Assembly: GCA_029261815.1 (NCBI GenBank)
Contig: JAJDAQ010000072.1
Coordinates: 1 to 64,000, forward strand
Reading direction: 5' to 3'
From: Deltaproteobacteria bacterium
GTDB taxonomy: Bacteria; Myxococcota_A; UBA9160; UBA6930
Length of the DNA: 64,000 bases
How positions within the stretch are numbered: the stretch's first letter is position 1; every line of letters begins with the position of its first letter. The position numbers and the translations under genes are program-made. The notes beneath the pieces are model-generated. The model was not told where the DNA came from. It did not search any database and saw only the letters and a list, made by a program, of their open reading frames with translations. Positions 28,099 through 39,843 of the stretch are shown in pieces.

Positions 28099-29459
28099 GA
28101 TCGCGCCCCCAACGCCTTGACGAGATCGTCGGCGAGTTCGTTGGCCAATTCATTCACCCGGCGTTCGTCTTCGCCCTCGACCATCACGCGGGCCTTGGCC
28201 TCGGTTCCTGAATAGCGGATAAGCACGCGGCCCCGGTTTCCGAGTTCCTGTTCGACGCTTGAAAGCTTCTTCTGGAAGTCCGCGAGATCCTCGATCGGAC
28301 GCTTCTCGCTGACGGCGACGTTCACGAGCACCTGCGGGAAGCGCTCCATGCAGTCAGCAAGTTCTGACAGCGGACGTCCCTTGCGCTTCATGATCGCCAG
28401 CACCTGGAGCCCGGTCAGCAGGCCGTCTCCGGTGGTGTTGTGATCGAGGAAGATGATGTGCCCCGACTGCTCGCCACCCAACGCGTAGCCACCGCGACGC
28501 ATCTCCTCGACCACGTACCGGTCGCCCACCTGGGTGCGGATCAGCTCGACGTCGAGTTCGGCGAGTGCGCGCTCGAGTCCGAGGTTGCTCATCACGGTCG
28601 CAACCACGGCGCCACCGCGAAGCTCCTGACGCTCGACGAGGTCTCGCGCGCACAACGCGAGCACAGAGTCCCCGTCGATGACCTCGCCCTTCTCGGACAC
28701 GAAGAGCACGCGGTCTGCGTCGCCGTCAACCGCGATCCCGACGTCGGCCCGAACTTCCCGGACCTTGGCCGCAAGTTTCTCCGGATGCAGGGAACCGCAG
28801 TCGAGGTTGATATTCACCCCGTTGGGTTCGACACCTAGCGCAATGACCTCGGCGCCGAGCTCCTCGAGTACCGTCGGGCCCACCTTGTACGCCGCTCCGT
28901 TGGCGCAGTCGAGCACCACACGAAGACCTTCCAGGCTGAGGTCCAGCGGAAAGGTCTTCTTCAGGAAGACGACATAACGCCCTTCCGCGTCGTCGATTCG
29001 TCGCGCTCGGCCGATCTCCTCGGGACTGGCCCGCAGATCTTCTAGCTCGCCGGATCCGATCAGGGCTTCGATCTGGTCTTCCAGTGCGTCGGGCAACTTG
29101 AAACCGTCGTGCGCGAAGAACTTGATGCCGTTGTCCTGATACGCGTTGTGGCTGGCCGAGATCATGACACCGGCGTCGCAACGCATATCGGCGGTCAGGA
29201 ATGCCATCGCCGGCGTCGGCATGGGGCCGACCTGGATGACGTTGACCCCCATTGAACAGATTCCGGCCGCCAGCGCGTCCTCGAACATGTACCCAGACAG
29301 GCGCGTGTCTTTTCCGATCAGGATCCGATGGAGCCCGCCGCTCTTTCGGAATACGTGCGCCACCGCCTGGCCCAAGGCCAGCGCGACCTCGGCCGTCATC
29401 GGATAGACATTGGCGGTCCCGCGGACCCCGTCCGTCCCGAATAGTCTTTGTCGGCTCAC
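28095..29459 (-). CDS. glmM: Phosphoglucosamine mutase
   Basis: A 454-residue alpha-D-phosphohexomutase. It opens LFGTDGVRGTAN, has the phosphoserine loop ISASHNAYQDNGIKFF near residues 101-116, the metal loop DGDADR near 243-248, the sugar-binding GGEQSGH near 328-334 and the phosphate-binding RYSGTE near the C-terminus. It converts GlcN-6-P to GlcN-1-P for peptidoglycan and LPS. The GTG start overlaps ybbR by four bases. The cdaA-ybbR-glmM order is the conserved c-di-AMP cluster. Confidence 0.95.
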   Translation of the reverse strand: MSRQRLFGTDGVRGTANVYPMTAEVALALGQAVAHVFRKSGGLHRILIGKDTRLSGYMFEDALAAGICSMGVNVIQVGPMPTPAMAFLTADMRCDAGVMISASHNAYQDNGIKFFAHDGFKLPDALEDQIEALIGSGELEDLRASPEEIGRARRIDDAEGRYVVFLKKTFPLDLSLEGLRVVLDCANGAAYKVGPTVLEELGAEVIALGVEPNGVNINLDCGSLHPEKLAAKVREVRADVGIAVDGDADRVLFVSEKGEVIDGDSVLALCARDLVERQELRGGAVVATVMSNLGLERALAELDVELIRTQVGDRYVVEEMRRGGYALGGEQSGHIIFLDHNTTGDGLLTGLQVLAIMKRKGRPLSELADCMERFPQVLVNVAVSEKRPIEDLADFQKKLSSVEQELGNRGRVLIRYSGTEAKARVMVEGEDERRVNELANELADDLVKALGARS

Positions 29460-30145
29460 CCCTGCGTCTCCCCGTTTTCGCGATCCGCGAGTTCTTCCGG
29501 CGGGAGGGGCACGACATCAACGCGCACCTCGATCTCTTCGATCCCGTCGAGCCACACGTGGCGCCCGCCTTCGACCAGTTTCAGGCGGCGCTGGATCGGT
29601 CCCTGCGCTCCGTCGATATCCATTTTCTCGGTCAGCACTTCCTGCAACCCAAGAACTTCCGTGCGCGCGCCCGAAACCGTGGCGCGTTCGGGCGAGAGCG
29701 TGATGCCCTCGATCCGGTATCCGCTCGCGGGTCGCCCCTGGACGTCCGCCCGGATGGCGACCGAGCGCGTTTGCTTCTCTTCGAGCACGAAGTCGATACT
29801 GAGCGGTGCCCGACTCACGACATCGGCGCCGCGGGGCAAGCCCCGCTCGATCGTGGTCACGTCGACCTCGTGCGGGTTGCTACCCGCTCCGGATGCCGAA
29901 AGATCGGCCACGTAGACGAGGTCGGTCGCCGTCAGGCTCGCGAGCCCCGCGCGACTTCCGCGAACCCGGATATTGACGCGATCGTAATCCTGCCCGGTCA
30001 CGACGAAGCCGGCCGGCACACCGGCCGTTTGCACCGGGACGTCGAACGGTCTCTCGACCGGCGAAGTGCTGTTGGCCACGCTCCAGAGCAGCACAGCGCT
30101 CAGCAGCGAGAAGATCCAGTACCGAATGTGCCGAAGGCCCTTCAT
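29456..30145 (-). CDS. YbbR/CdaR-like extracytoplasmic regulator of diadenylate cyclase
   Basis: A 229-residue protein with one N-terminal transmembrane helix at about residues 8-26 (WIFSLLSAVLLWSVANS) and about two YbbR beta domains (residues 30-110 and 115-210). In Firmicutes the equivalent CdaR binds the membrane cyclase CdaA. The gene overlaps cdaA by four bases upstream and glmM by four downstream, so the partnership with CdaA is well supported by position. Confidence 0.85.
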   Translation of the reverse strand: MKGLRHIRYWIFSLLSAVLLWSVANSTSPVERPFDVPVQTAGVPAGFVVTGQDYDRVNIRVRGSRAGLASLTATDLVYVADLSASGAGSNPHEVDVTTIERGLPRGADVVSRAPLSIDFVLEEKQTRSVAIRADVQGRPASGYRIEGITLSPERATVSGARTEVLGLQEVLTEKMDIDGAQGPIQRRLKLVEGGRHVWLDGIEEIEVRVDVVPLPPEELADRENGETQG

Positions 30146-31041
30146 GTCCGCCCTGCGCCTTCTGCGGCCATCTCGCCCGTCGGCGGCTCCTGGGAATCCG
30201 TGTCGTCGTCGACCACGGGTTCGACGTCTTCCTCCCCCGGTCCGCGGGAGAGGTAGTCGCGCAACGTGACACGCAGCTCGGGGGCATCGAGGTCACGCGC
30301 CATGTCGCCCCCCATCACGGCTGAAATCGCGCCGGTCTCTTCGGACACGACCACCACGACGGCATCGGTCAGCTCGCTGACGCCGACCGCCGCACGGTGA
30401 CGGGTCCCGACGCCTTCAGGCAGGTCGGTGCGAAGCGTCAGCGGCAAGATCGCGCCAGCCCGCGAGAGCCTGCCGTCCTGTAGCAAGACCGCGCCGTCAT
30501 GCAGAGGCGACGCGGGCATGAAGAGAGAGATCAGCAGCTCCTTCGAGGGCATGGCATCGATGACGGCGCCTCCCTGCACGTGGTCGTCGATCGTCGATTC
30601 CCGCTCGATCACGATCAACGCGCCAACGCGGCGCTGCTGCAACGTCTGGCAGGCACGCACCACTTCTTCCAGGAGTTCGGATTCCTGCCGCTCGGTCAAA
30701 CGAGGCACGAAGCCACGGCCGAGTCGGGCCAATGCGCGACGAATGTCGTCCGCGAACAGGATCGCCAGGATCACGGGGAAGTAGGCGAAGAAGTTGTCGA
30801 AGATCCAGGTCAGGGTCTGGAACTCGACGGCGCCTGCAATCCCACGAAGGGCCACCAGCGCAGACACCCCCACCAGCACCTGCGTCGCGCGGGTTCCGCG
30901 CACGATGATGAGGACGCCGTAGATGACCGAGGCCACCACCAGGATCTCGATCGTGTCGCGGACCGGGCTGTAGTTCTCGGCGAGAAAGCCCAGGATGTCC
31001 TGGAACTGGGAGTGCGCGAGTTCGATGACGTACTGGATCAC
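30142..31041 (-). CDS. cdaA: Membrane diadenylate cyclase CdaA (DisA_N domain)
   Basis: A 299-residue membrane cyclase making c-di-AMP from two ATP. Hydrophobic helices occupy about residues 30-105. The DisA_N catalytic domain at about 125-260 has the DGA motif in SPLHDGAVLL and the RHR motif in GVGTRHRAAVG, both intact. The C-terminus is an acidic tail. It starts with GTG overlapping folP by four bases. c-di-AMP in this position commonly links cell-wall precursor synthesis and osmotic control; GlmM, three genes on, is a known partner in other bacteria. Confidence 0.92.
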   Translation of the reverse strand: MIQYVIELAHSQFQDILGFLAENYSPVRDTIEILVVASVIYGVLIIVRGTRATQVLVGVSALVALRGIAGAVEFQTLTWIFDNFFAYFPVILAILFADDIRRALARLGRGFVPRLTERQESELLEEVVRACQTLQQRRVGALIVIERESTIDDHVQGGAVIDAMPSKELLISLFMPASPLHDGAVLLQDGRLSRAGAILPLTLRTDLPEGVGTRHRAAVGVSELTDAVVVVVSEETGAISAVMGGDMARDLDAPELRVTLRDYLSRGPGEEDVEPVVDDDTDSQEPPTGEMAAEGAGRT

Positions 31042-31892
31042 GCCGAAGGCCTCCGCGCTGCGCGCAGTGCCTGTCCAACGGCCACGGCCCGCCGCGCTCC
31101 GGCGACATCATGGACGCGCACCGCATCCGCGCCCTCGAAGACGGCGATGCCACTGGCCACATGTCCCGCGAGATCCCGTTCTTCGACGGCGTCGCCGGTC
31201 AACTCGCCCAGAAACGACTTTCGCGAGACACCGACCCACACCGGACACCCTGCCCTCGCGCGCAAGAGCGGCAGATTCGCCAGCAGCGCCAGGTTCTCCG
31301 GGAGTCGTTTCCCGAAACCGATTCCGGGATCCACGGCGATTCGGGACGCCGCTACGCCGGCTGCTCGCGCGGCGGAGACGGCCGCGACGAGTTCATCGGC
31401 AACTTCGGCAACGACATCGACGAACGAGATCTCGCGCTGCATCCGATCTGGCGTGGTGCGCGCGTGCCCGATCACGACGCTGGCGCCGCGCTCGGCGACG
31501 ACACCGAACATGCGACCGTCGAACGACCCTCCGGAGACATCGTTCACGATCGAGGCACCGGCTTCCAGGGCCGCCTCCGCCACGGGGGCCTTCCGCGTGT
31601 CGATCGAGACCGCGACGGCGAACTCCTTGACCAGCGCCTCCACAACACGGGCAGTGCGGTCGATCTCGGCCGCTACCGACACGGCATCTGCGCCCGGGCG
31701 TGTGGACTCGCCGCCCACGTCCAGGACGTGCGCGCCTGCCCCCACCAGCGCCTGTGCCACGCGTAGCACCTCCGGCACGTCGACCTGGTCCCCAGGTGCG
31801 ACGAACCGTCCCCCATCCGAGAACGAATCGGGCGTGACGTTCAGGACGCCAACGATCGTCACGCGCTCTGGCGAGAAGACCGTGGGTTCCAT
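31038..31892 (-). CDS. folP: Dihydropteroate synthase
   Basis: A 284-residue TIM-barrel enzyme condensing pABA with the pterin pyrophosphate. The pterin-binding motifs are GVLNVTPDSFSDGG near residues 15-28 and LDVGGESTRPGAD near 57-69, and further conserved segments include SIDTRKAPVA near 98-107 and VDPGIGFGK near 187-195. GAGGAA lies upstream of its ATG. It lies 31 bp after ftsH, an order shared with many Proteobacteria, and overlaps cdaA by four bases. Confidence 0.94.
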   Translation of the reverse strand: MEPTVFSPERVTIVGVLNVTPDSFSDGGRFVAPGDQVDVPEVLRVAQALVGAGAHVLDVGGESTRPGADAVSVAAEIDRTARVVEALVKEFAVAVSIDTRKAPVAEAALEAGASIVNDVSGGSFDGRMFGVVAERGASVVIGHARTTPDRMQREISFVDVVAEVADELVAAVSAARAAGVAASRIAVDPGIGFGKRLPENLALLANLPLLRARAGCPVWVGVSRKSFLGELTGDAVEERDLAGHVASGIAVFEGADAVRVHDVAGARRAVAVGQALRAARRPSA

Positions 31893-31923
31893 CGCTGTTC
31901 CTCTTCTGGGGGGAAGGTGGCGG

Positions 31924-33861
<1,938 letters not shown>

Positions 33862-33979
33862 AACGACTCCTGTGGGGGACGCGCCCAGCGTAGACCCGGC
33901 AAGAGAGCGAAGGCGCTCGCCGTTCCAGAGCCCGGAATCGGACCCCTGGAAACCGGATTTCCGCTGGAGAGGGTTGACG

Positions 33980-35017
33980 TTAGCAATTGGTCCGGGGCTT
34001 GCCGGAGGCGTCTGTCGGCCCCTCCAACCAGAAGGCTTCGCCGTCGCGGCGCAGCGTCCTGCCCCCAGGGAGTTCGATGCCAGAACCGGGCCGCGCGGTC
34101 CGCAAAGCGCCGACCATCCGCAACACATGCGTCCGCGTCACGTCCCGGCCCGCGCCGACCTCGCGCAGCGCGTGACGTGCCAGGCGTCGAGCGAGGCCCT
34201 CGGCCATCGTCGACCAGCCCTCCGGCGCGATTCGTAGGGACGCGCCCTCTCCTCCCGGCCGGGAGAAGCGCACGGCAGCTTCGGCTTCGATGATGGTTTC
34301 GATCCACGCGGTGTCCCTGCGTTGTACTTCGGCGAGATCCGCCACGGCCCTGAGCCAATTCGGGTTCAATTCCGCCGCGATCCGCGTCCAACCTGCTTCA
34401 CGAAGAAGTCCCCTTGCGTATGCCCGGTCGCTGTTCGACGCGTCTTCGCGCCAGGAAAGACCCCGCTCGCGAGCAACGTGTTCAATCTCTTCCCGCGACA
34501 CGGCCAGCAGCGGCCGCACGATGCGGCCATCTGGGCTCTGTTCAGGAATCCCGCCGAGACTCTCGGGGCCAGCGCCCCGCAGCAGCCTCAGGACCACGGT
34601 CTCGGCCTGGTCGTCGAGATGATGCGCAGTGGCGATGCAGTCGCAGCCCGTCTCGGTCGCGATGGAGTCGAGCGCGTCGTAACGCAGGCGCCGCGCGGCT
34701 TCCTGCAGGGTCGGCCGCGACTGGCTCGTGCCCCCTTCACGAAGAGCTGCCGGGTCGACATGGCGAACCTGCACTGCCAGGCCGCGGGCGGCCGCGAGCG
34801 CTCGCACGTGGTCGGCATCGGCATCCGCAGCAGCCCCGCGCAGGCCGTGGTGCACGTGGCCGACCACCAGGGTCTTGGGGGCGTCGCGCTTCATCCCGGC
34901 GAGCAGGTCGAGCAGGACGGTCGAATCGACACCGCCTGATACGGCGACGAGCACGCTGCGCCCCGCCAGGCCGAGGGCCGAACAGGTCTCCGCAAAGGTT
35001 CGCTCGATCGGGGCCAC
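33980..35017 (-). CDS. tilS: tRNA(Ile)-lysidine synthetase TilS
   Basis: 345 residues from a GTG at 35017, 11 bases after the upstream stop; an in-frame ATG at 35089 would overlap the upstream gene. The PP-loop is [16 protein letters not shown] near residues 25-40, with the [21 protein letters not shown] segment near 130-150. TilS modifies C34 of tRNA-Ile2(CAT) so that it reads AUA. It is a shortened form, with little sequence beyond the TilS-specific C-terminal region. It lies between ftsH and a hydratase gene, all on the same strand. Confidence 0.92.
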   Translation of the reverse strand: MAPIERTFAETCSALGLAGRSVLVAVSGGVDSTVLLDLLAGMKRDAPKTLVVGHVHHGLRGAAADADADHVRALAAARGLAVQVRHVDPAALREGGTSQSRPTLQEAARRLRYDALDSIATETGCDCIATAHHLDDQAETVVLRLLRGAGPESLGGIPEQSPDGRIVRPLLAVSREEIEHVARERGLSWREDASNSDRAYARGLLREAGWTRIAAELNPNWLRAVADLAEVQRRDTAWIETIIEAEAAVRFSRPGGEGASLRIAPEGWSTMAEGLARRLARHALREVGAGRDVTRTHVLRMVGALRTARPGSGIELPGGRTLRRDGEAFWLEGPTDASGKPRTNC

Positions 35018-35028
35018 TGCCGTCCGCG

Positions 35029-35886
35029 CTATTCGAGCGCGCTTGCCTCGCCAATGAGGACCCGGGTGCCGTCTTCCTTCTCGACCCACACGTCGCAGTG
35101 GACGCGCACGCGGTCCCCTTCCTTCACGTGTTCGCGCACCTTGCCGTAGGCCGTCAGCGTCTCATCGACCCAGACGACGTTGGTGAGCTTCAGCGACATC
35201 TTGCCGCCCTGCACGAAGCCCATGCCGAACGCGTTCTGCATGACCTCGGACGCAAAGCACGTGGTCATCATCCCCTGCACCACGATGTTGGGAAAGCCGA
35301 GCTTCTCGGCCTGTTCCTTGTCGGTGTGATAGTTCTTTCCCGGTCCCGAGAACATCCAGCAGCGCCGCTTGTCGATGGTCTTCGTGACGGAATCGAGGTC
35401 GACTCCGGTCGCAGTCGGAAACGGCGGGCGCGGCGTCTTCTTCGCGGCCGTCGCACCGTCGACCACGAAGCCGTCGCCCTGCTCTTCCTTGGGCGGCAGG
35501 AAGCTCTGGTGCGTGCGGCCCCGCACGAGGAGCTGGCCGGTCTCGGCGTCATTGACGTCCGTCTCGTTGAGGACGTAGTCGCGCCCGCGCTTGTGGTAGC
35601 GGTCGATGATCGTCGAGCGCGTACGGATCTTCGAGCCGATCCGGATCGGCGCGAAGAGCTCCCAATCCTGCTGACCGTGCAGGTTCCCGAACAGGTTCTT
35701 CAAGTACCACTGGCCCACGAACTCGTAGCATTCCGAGTGGTGGAGCAGCGGCGGTGCGATCTCGCGGTACAGCTCCGAGTGATCGTCGAGTGCATCTGCA
35801 TAGAAATCGACGACTTCGCGCGTGACGTCGTACGTGTTGTGGCCGCAGTGGCGGCCGACGAAGGCGGGTTCGCCCATCAGGTTCAT
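35029..35886 (-). CDS. FAS1-like/MaoC double hot-dog dehydratase
   Basis: A 285-residue protein with two hot-dog halves. Residues about 5-135 resemble the N-terminal hydratase (FAS1-like) half and about 160-280 a MaoC-like half (NIVVQGMMTTCFASEVMQ). Such proteins hydrate enoyl-CoA or beta-hydroxyacyl thioesters; related actinobacterial HadA/B proteins act in fatty-acid synthesis. GAGGAGAC lies before the ATG. It is divergently arranged with the acyl-CoA synthetase gene across an 87-bp region, suggesting shared control of an acyl-CoA pathway. Confidence 0.8.
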   Translation of the reverse strand: MNLMGEPAFVGRHCGHNTYDVTREVVDFYADALDDHSELYREIAPPLLHHSECYEFVGQWYLKNLFGNLHGQQDWELFAPIRIGSKIRTRSTIIDRYHKRGRDYVLNETDVNDAETGQLLVRGRTHQSFLPPKEEQGDGFVVDGATAAKKTPRPPFPTATGVDLDSVTKTIDKRRCWMFSGPGKNYHTDKEQAEKLGFPNIVVQGMMTTCFASEVMQNAFGMGFVQGGKMSLKLTNVVWVDETLTAYGKVREHVKEGDRVRVHCDVWVEKEDGTRVLIGEASALE

Positions 35887-35973
35887 GGCGGTCTCCTCGA
35901 CTGGGGGGCAACGGTAGCGGGTCTCGGCACCGGCTCCTGACGCCGCTGCGGTCGCCGGTTAGCCTCCGCCGCC

Positions 35974-37521
35974 GTGGAGACCCCCGATGCCAACGTCGCG
36001 CACTGGATTGCGCACCATGCTGCCGCGAGGCCGGACCACGAAGCCGTGGTGGATGCCGAACGGCGGCTGACCTTTGCCACCTTCGAGGCGCGCTGCGCGC
36101 GTGCGGCCGCCGCCTTGCACCAGCTCGGGGTCGGGCGCGGCGACCGCGTCGCCTTCCTGCTTGGCAACCGCAGCGCGGCTCTCGAGATCGTCTTCGGCGC
36201 CGCCCGCATCGGCGCCATCGCCGTCCCCATCAACACGCGGCTCGCGGCACCCGAGATCACCCAACAACTCGACGACTGCGGGCCCATCGCCCTCTTCCAC
36301 GAGTCGGATCTCGCACCGCTCGCCACTCGAGCCGTCGCCGCCGCCGGCCACGAGGTCGCCTGTATCCCGGTCGGGGGCCACGCGGACCCGTACGAAGGCC
36401 TCCTCGCGCGTCAGCAATCGGCGCCCCCGATCGTGCCACTCGCGCCCGACGATCCGATGCTCATCATGTACACGTCGGGAACCACCGGCGTGCCGAAGGG
36501 CGCTGTGCTGCCCCACCGGAAGGCATGGACCAACAGCCGCAACGCCGAGACGTTCTTCGAAACCACCGCCGAAGACCGGGTGCTCGTCGTCGTCCCGCTG
36601 TTCCACTCCTTTGGGTTGAAGATCCTCTCAGTCCCGGCGCTCTACTGCGGAGCAACCGTCTTCCTGCAACCGCACTTCGATCCGCACGCGATGTGGCGCA
36701 CGACCGCGGCCGAGCGCATCACCTTCTTCGGTGGCGTACCCACGATGTTCGCGCCGCTGCTCGAAACCCTCGATGCGGACGAGCCCGACACATCTTCCGT
36801 GCGCTTCCTGTTCACGGCGGGTGCAGCCATCCGCGTCGACACCATCCACGACTTTGAACAGCGCGGCCTTCGGCTCCAGCAAGGCTTCGGCCAGACCGAG
36901 ACCTCGACGCTCTGTTGCCTCGGCGCCGAGGACGCCATCCGCAAGGCCGGCAGTGTCGGCCGGCCCGTCGACCATGGCGAGGTGCGCGTCGTCCGCGTCG
37001 CGAGCCTGGAACGCATCCCCACGGAGTGGGAGACCTGCGCCCCGGGCGAGACCGGCGAGATCGTGGTGCGGGGCGAGATGACCATGCTGGGCTACTGGGA
37101 ACGACCGGAAGCGACCGCCGAGACGATCCGAGACGGTTGGCTCCGCACCGGCGACCTCGCCACCACAGACGAGGAAGGCTTCATCACGCTCACCGGGCGC
37201 GCGCGCGACATGATCATCTCCGGTGGCGAAAACGTGTACCCGCGCCAGGTCGAGGCCGTCTACGAGACGCATCCGGACGTGGCCGAGATTGCCGTTGTGG
37301 GCATCGCGCACGAACGCTGGGGCGAGGTCGGACGAGCCTATGTCGTGGCGGCGAACGGCAAGGAAGTCGATGCCGGGGCGCTCACCGCGTGGGGCCGCGA
37401 GCAGCTCGCCAAGTTCAAGATTCCGCAGGAATTCGTCGCCGTCGCCGAACTCCCGAAGACGGTCACCGGCAAGGTCCAGAAGTTCCGACTGATCGGTGCC
37501 GACGCCGCCCCTGCGGACTGA
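35974..37521 (+). CDS. AMP-forming acyl-CoA synthetase
   Basis: A 515-residue ANL-superfamily ligase starting with GTG. The ATP-binding P-loop is YTSGTTGVPKGAVLPH near residues 167-182, then GFGQTET near 305-311, the TGDLATTDEEGF hinge region near 393-404, GGENVYP near 415-421 and the C-terminal catalytic lysine in KTVTGKVQKF near 497-506. It activates a carboxylic acid, probably a medium- or long-chain fatty acid, to its CoA ester. It is the only plus-strand gene in this part of the window and ends 23 bp before the convergent DegT gene. Confidence 0.9.
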   Translation: METPDANVAHWIAHHAAARPDHEAVVDAERRLTFATFEARCARAAAALHQLGVGRGDRVAFLLGNRSAALEIVFGAARIGAIAVPINTRLAAPEITQQLDDCGPIALFHESDLAPLATRAVAAAGHEVACIPVGGHADPYEGLLARQQSAPPIVPLAPDDPMLIMYTSGTTGVPKGAVLPHRKAWTNSRNAETFFETTAEDRVLVVVPLFHSFGLKILSVPALYCGATVFLQPHFDPHAMWRTTAAERITFFGGVPTMFAPLLETLDADEPDTSSVRFLFTAGAAIRVDTIHDFEQRGLRLQQGFGQTETSTLCCLGAEDAIRKAGSVGRPVDHGEVRVVRVASLERIPTEWETCAPGETGEIVVRGEMTMLGYWERPEATAETIRDGWLRTGDLATTDEEGFITLTGRARDMIISGGENVYPRQVEAVYETHPDVAEIAVVGIAHERWGEVGRAYVVAANGKEVDAGALTAWGREQLAKFKIPQEFVAVAELPKTVTGKVQKFRLIGADAAPAD

Positions 37522-37544
37522 CTTCGAACCCGCGTCACCCACCC

Positions 37545-38795
37545 TCAGGTGCTCGCTCTCGGTACCTCTCGCTCGTGCGCGACGCCGATCACCTTCTCGA
37601 ACGCGGTGACGACGTCGCCCATCTCATCGGGCCCGGCCAGCAGCACGTCGTGCTTGATCCAGATCGTGGTGCGGCACAACTCCTCGCATACGGGTAGCGA
37701 GTAGGAGTCGAAGGGCCGTTGCATGGCATCCTTCAGGAGCGGCCCGCCGCCGGTCGGCCGCTCCGCGTACCAGTCGAAAAAGCCCTGTTCGTAGAGCGGC
37801 ACGGTGTAGCCCGGCCCGGCCGGAACGCCTTCCGCCTGCAGCGCCTCGACGATGGCCATTCGGTCGCCCTGCACCTTCGACTCGTCGAGGCGGACCATGA
37901 GGATGTGGCAACCGTGGCCCGTGATCCGGTCGTCGTTGTCGGGCAACAACAGGCCATCGATGCTGGCCAACGCGGCCGAGAGCGTGTCCATGGCGGCACG
38001 GCGGGAGGCCTGCTGCTCGGGGAAGCGGTCGAGGCCCGCGAGCAACACCGCGGCCTGGAACTCCGAGAGGCGATAATTCAGACCCGGGTGCTCGTGGTCG
38101 TACCACGCGCCCCCGATGTTGCGGCCGCAGTTGTGGTACGACCATGCGCGCTTCCAGACCTCGTCGTCGTTCATCACGACAATGCCGCCCTCGCCGCCGG
38201 TCAGGTTCTTGCTCGACTGGAAGCTGAAAGTACCGGCGTCGCCGAGGGCGCCGACACCCTTTCCGCGCCAGGAGCCGAGCCACGCCTGCGCCGCATCCTC
38301 GACGACCCGCAAGTCGTGCTGTTTCGCGACCTCGAGGACGCCATCCATGTCTGCGGGACGTCCACCGATGTGGACGGGCAGGATCGCTCTCGTACGATCG
38401 GTCACCGCCTCGGAAATCAAGGCCGTATCGATGTTATGCGTCCCCGGCTCGACGTCAACGAAGACCGGGACCGCGCCAACCGAGAGCGCAGCCAACGCCG
38501 TCGCCATGAACGTGTACGGCGTGGTAATGACCTCGTCGCCAGGCTCGATGCCGGCGGCCACCAGGGCGATCTGGATCGCCACCGTGCCGTTGCAACAGGC
38601 GACGGCATGCTCGGCGTCATGAAGCGCCGCGTAGCGCGCCTCGAGTTCGTCGACCCGCGGACCGCCGATGCCCCACTTGCCGGACTCGAGCACGCCGATC
38701 AGGGCCTGCTTCTCCGAGTCGTCCCATTGCGGCCACGCCGGCCAGGCTGCCGTACGGACCGGCTTGCCCCCTTCGATCGCCAACTTGTCGCTCAA
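37545..38795 (-). CDS. DegT/DnrJ/EryC1/StrS-family aminotransferase
   Basis: 416 residues from a TTG at 38795, supported by GGGAGG five bases upstream; a longer in-frame start at 38927 has none. It begins LAIEGGKPVRTAAWPAWPQW, with the cofactor aspartate in VVEDAAQAW near 178-186 and the PLP lysine in SFQSSKNLTGGEGG near 202-215. The family transaminates keto-sugars for amino-sugar synthesis, and some members are dehydratases. There is no sugar-nucleotide cluster next to it, so the substrate is unknown. Confidence 0.88.
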   Translation of the reverse strand: MSDKLAIEGGKPVRTAAWPAWPQWDDSEKQALIGVLESGKWGIGGPRVDELEARYAALHDAEHAVACCNGTVAIQIALVAAGIEPGDEVITTPYTFMATALAALSVGAVPVFVDVEPGTHNIDTALISEAVTDRTRAILPVHIGGRPADMDGVLEVAKQHDLRVVEDAAQAWLGSWRGKGVGALGDAGTFSFQSSKNLTGGEGGIVVMNDDEVWKRAWSYHNCGRNIGGAWYDHEHPGLNYRLSEFQAAVLLAGLDRFPEQQASRRAAMDTLSAALASIDGLLLPDNDDRITGHGCHILMVRLDESKVQGDRMAIVEALQAEGVPAGPGYTVPLYEQGFFDWYAERPTGGGPLLKDAMQRPFDSYSLPVCEELCRTTIWIKHDVLLAGPDEMGDVVTAFEKVIGVAHEREVPRAST

Positions 38796-38966
38796 CGTTT
38801 CCTCCCGCCGCTCCAACCCTCGCGACACGGCGTGAGCCTTCCGCGCCGCGTTCGGCGCGTCAAGCGCGGCGAGCGACGGCGCGTCGCCCAGAGACCTAAC
38901 GATACGGACCGAGCCAGCGGCTCCCAAGCGCCCGGGCCCAGATGACGGCCTGGCCAGGGGCGGAAA

Positions 38967-39043
38967 TGGTGGCGGTGCCCAGACTTGAACTGGGGACCTA
39001 CGGCTTATGAAACCGTCGCTCTAACCGGCTGAGCTACACCGCC
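38967..39043 (-). tRNA. tRNA-Met (CAT), elongator type
   Basis: A full cloverleaf on the minus strand: acceptor GGCGGTG pairing CACCGCC, D arm GCTC/GAGC, anticodon arm ACGGT-TTCATAA-GCCGT with anticodon CAT, T arm CCCAG-TTCAAGT-CTGGG, discriminator A, and CCA encoded in the DNA at 38967-38969. The acceptor and anticodon stems look like elongator tRNA-Met rather than initiator, and rather than the lysidine-modified tRNA-Ile2. Confidence 0.93.
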
Positions 39044-39127
39044 ACGGCCCCGTCGCGGCCCGAAGGTCGCTTCGCGGGGCGGAAACTTAGCGAACGGTTC
39101 CGGGGGCGCCGCAAGGCGGCCGGAGCG

Positions 39128-39730
39128 TTACTCGCTGACCGACTCGGCTTCGTAGACCTCGGCTTCGAGGGCTTCGACGCGGCGTCGGAGGGCCTGGATT
39201 TCGGCATCCGCGGCGGCGCTTCGGGCGCCGCTCGGCGGGGCTGCCACATCCACAGCGGCGACCGGACCGGCGTGCAGGTGCGCGGCGATGCGTTCCGCCA
39301 CGCCCGAGAGGCGCGGGATGATCTGGTCGAGGCTGCCCGACTGCACGAAGACGGCGCGAGAGTCCGCCTCGGCCTCACCCGAAACGGGCACGCAGCGCAG
39401 GTCGAGGCTGGCTCCGCTGCCGAAGCGCGTGAACGAGCCGAAGAGCACCCATTCGGCGCCGGCGGCGCGTCCCTGGGCGCGGGCTTCCTCGACGTCGGTG
39501 GTGGCCGCTGCCGCGTCTCCGACGCGGACGACACCGACGCCCGAATGCTGGCCGAGGCGCGAGGCGAGCATGTCCGCCAAGCCGTTCTGGAGGTAGACCT
39601 GCTCGTCCATGGCGTGGACCACCACGGGCAGGATCGCCACGCGGGCGCTTTCAGCGGCGGCCGGAGCTGCAACTGCGGCCAGGAGCGCGGCGAAACAAAA
39701 GGCAAGGAACGAACGTTCCGATCGAGGCAT
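39128..39730 (-). CDS. Secreted FlgO/TolB-N-like hypothetical protein with C-terminal coiled coil
   Basis: A 200-residue protein with a clear signal peptide (residues 1-26, hydrophobic LAFCFAALLAAVAAPAA, cleavage near AAA-ES). The mature part RVAILPVVVHAMDEQVYLQNGLADMLASRL and the ATTDVEEARAQGRAAGAEWVLFGSFTRFG segment resemble the TolB-N/FlgO/CsgG-like fold found in outer-membrane-associated proteins. Residues about 170-200 form a Glu/Ala coiled coil. It lies between the tRNA and the receiver-kinase gene, with no operon partner. Function not known. Confidence 0.65.
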   Translation of the reverse strand: MPRSERSFLAFCFAALLAAVAAPAAAESARVAILPVVVHAMDEQVYLQNGLADMLASRLGQHSGVGVVRVGDAAAATTDVEEARAQGRAAGAEWVLFGSFTRFGSGASLDLRCVPVSGEAEADSRAVFVQSGSLDQIIPRLSGVAERIAAHLHAGPVAAVDVAAPPSGARSAAADAEIQALRRRVEALEAEVYEAESVSE

Positions 39731-39843
39731 GGAGCGGGGCCCCCGGTGCGGGGGCGTTCCCCCGGTCGGTCAAGTGGGCTCACTGTCTAATTGATGCCGA
39801 ATGCGGGGTCAACCAGTGCCCGTTTGGGCGGCCTGGAGCGCCC

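Noticed and set aside
38967-39043. tRNA-Ile2 needing lysidine from the nearby TilS
   Set aside because: The acceptor and anticodon stems match elongator tRNA-Met, not tRNA-Ile2; the nearness to tilS is coincidental.
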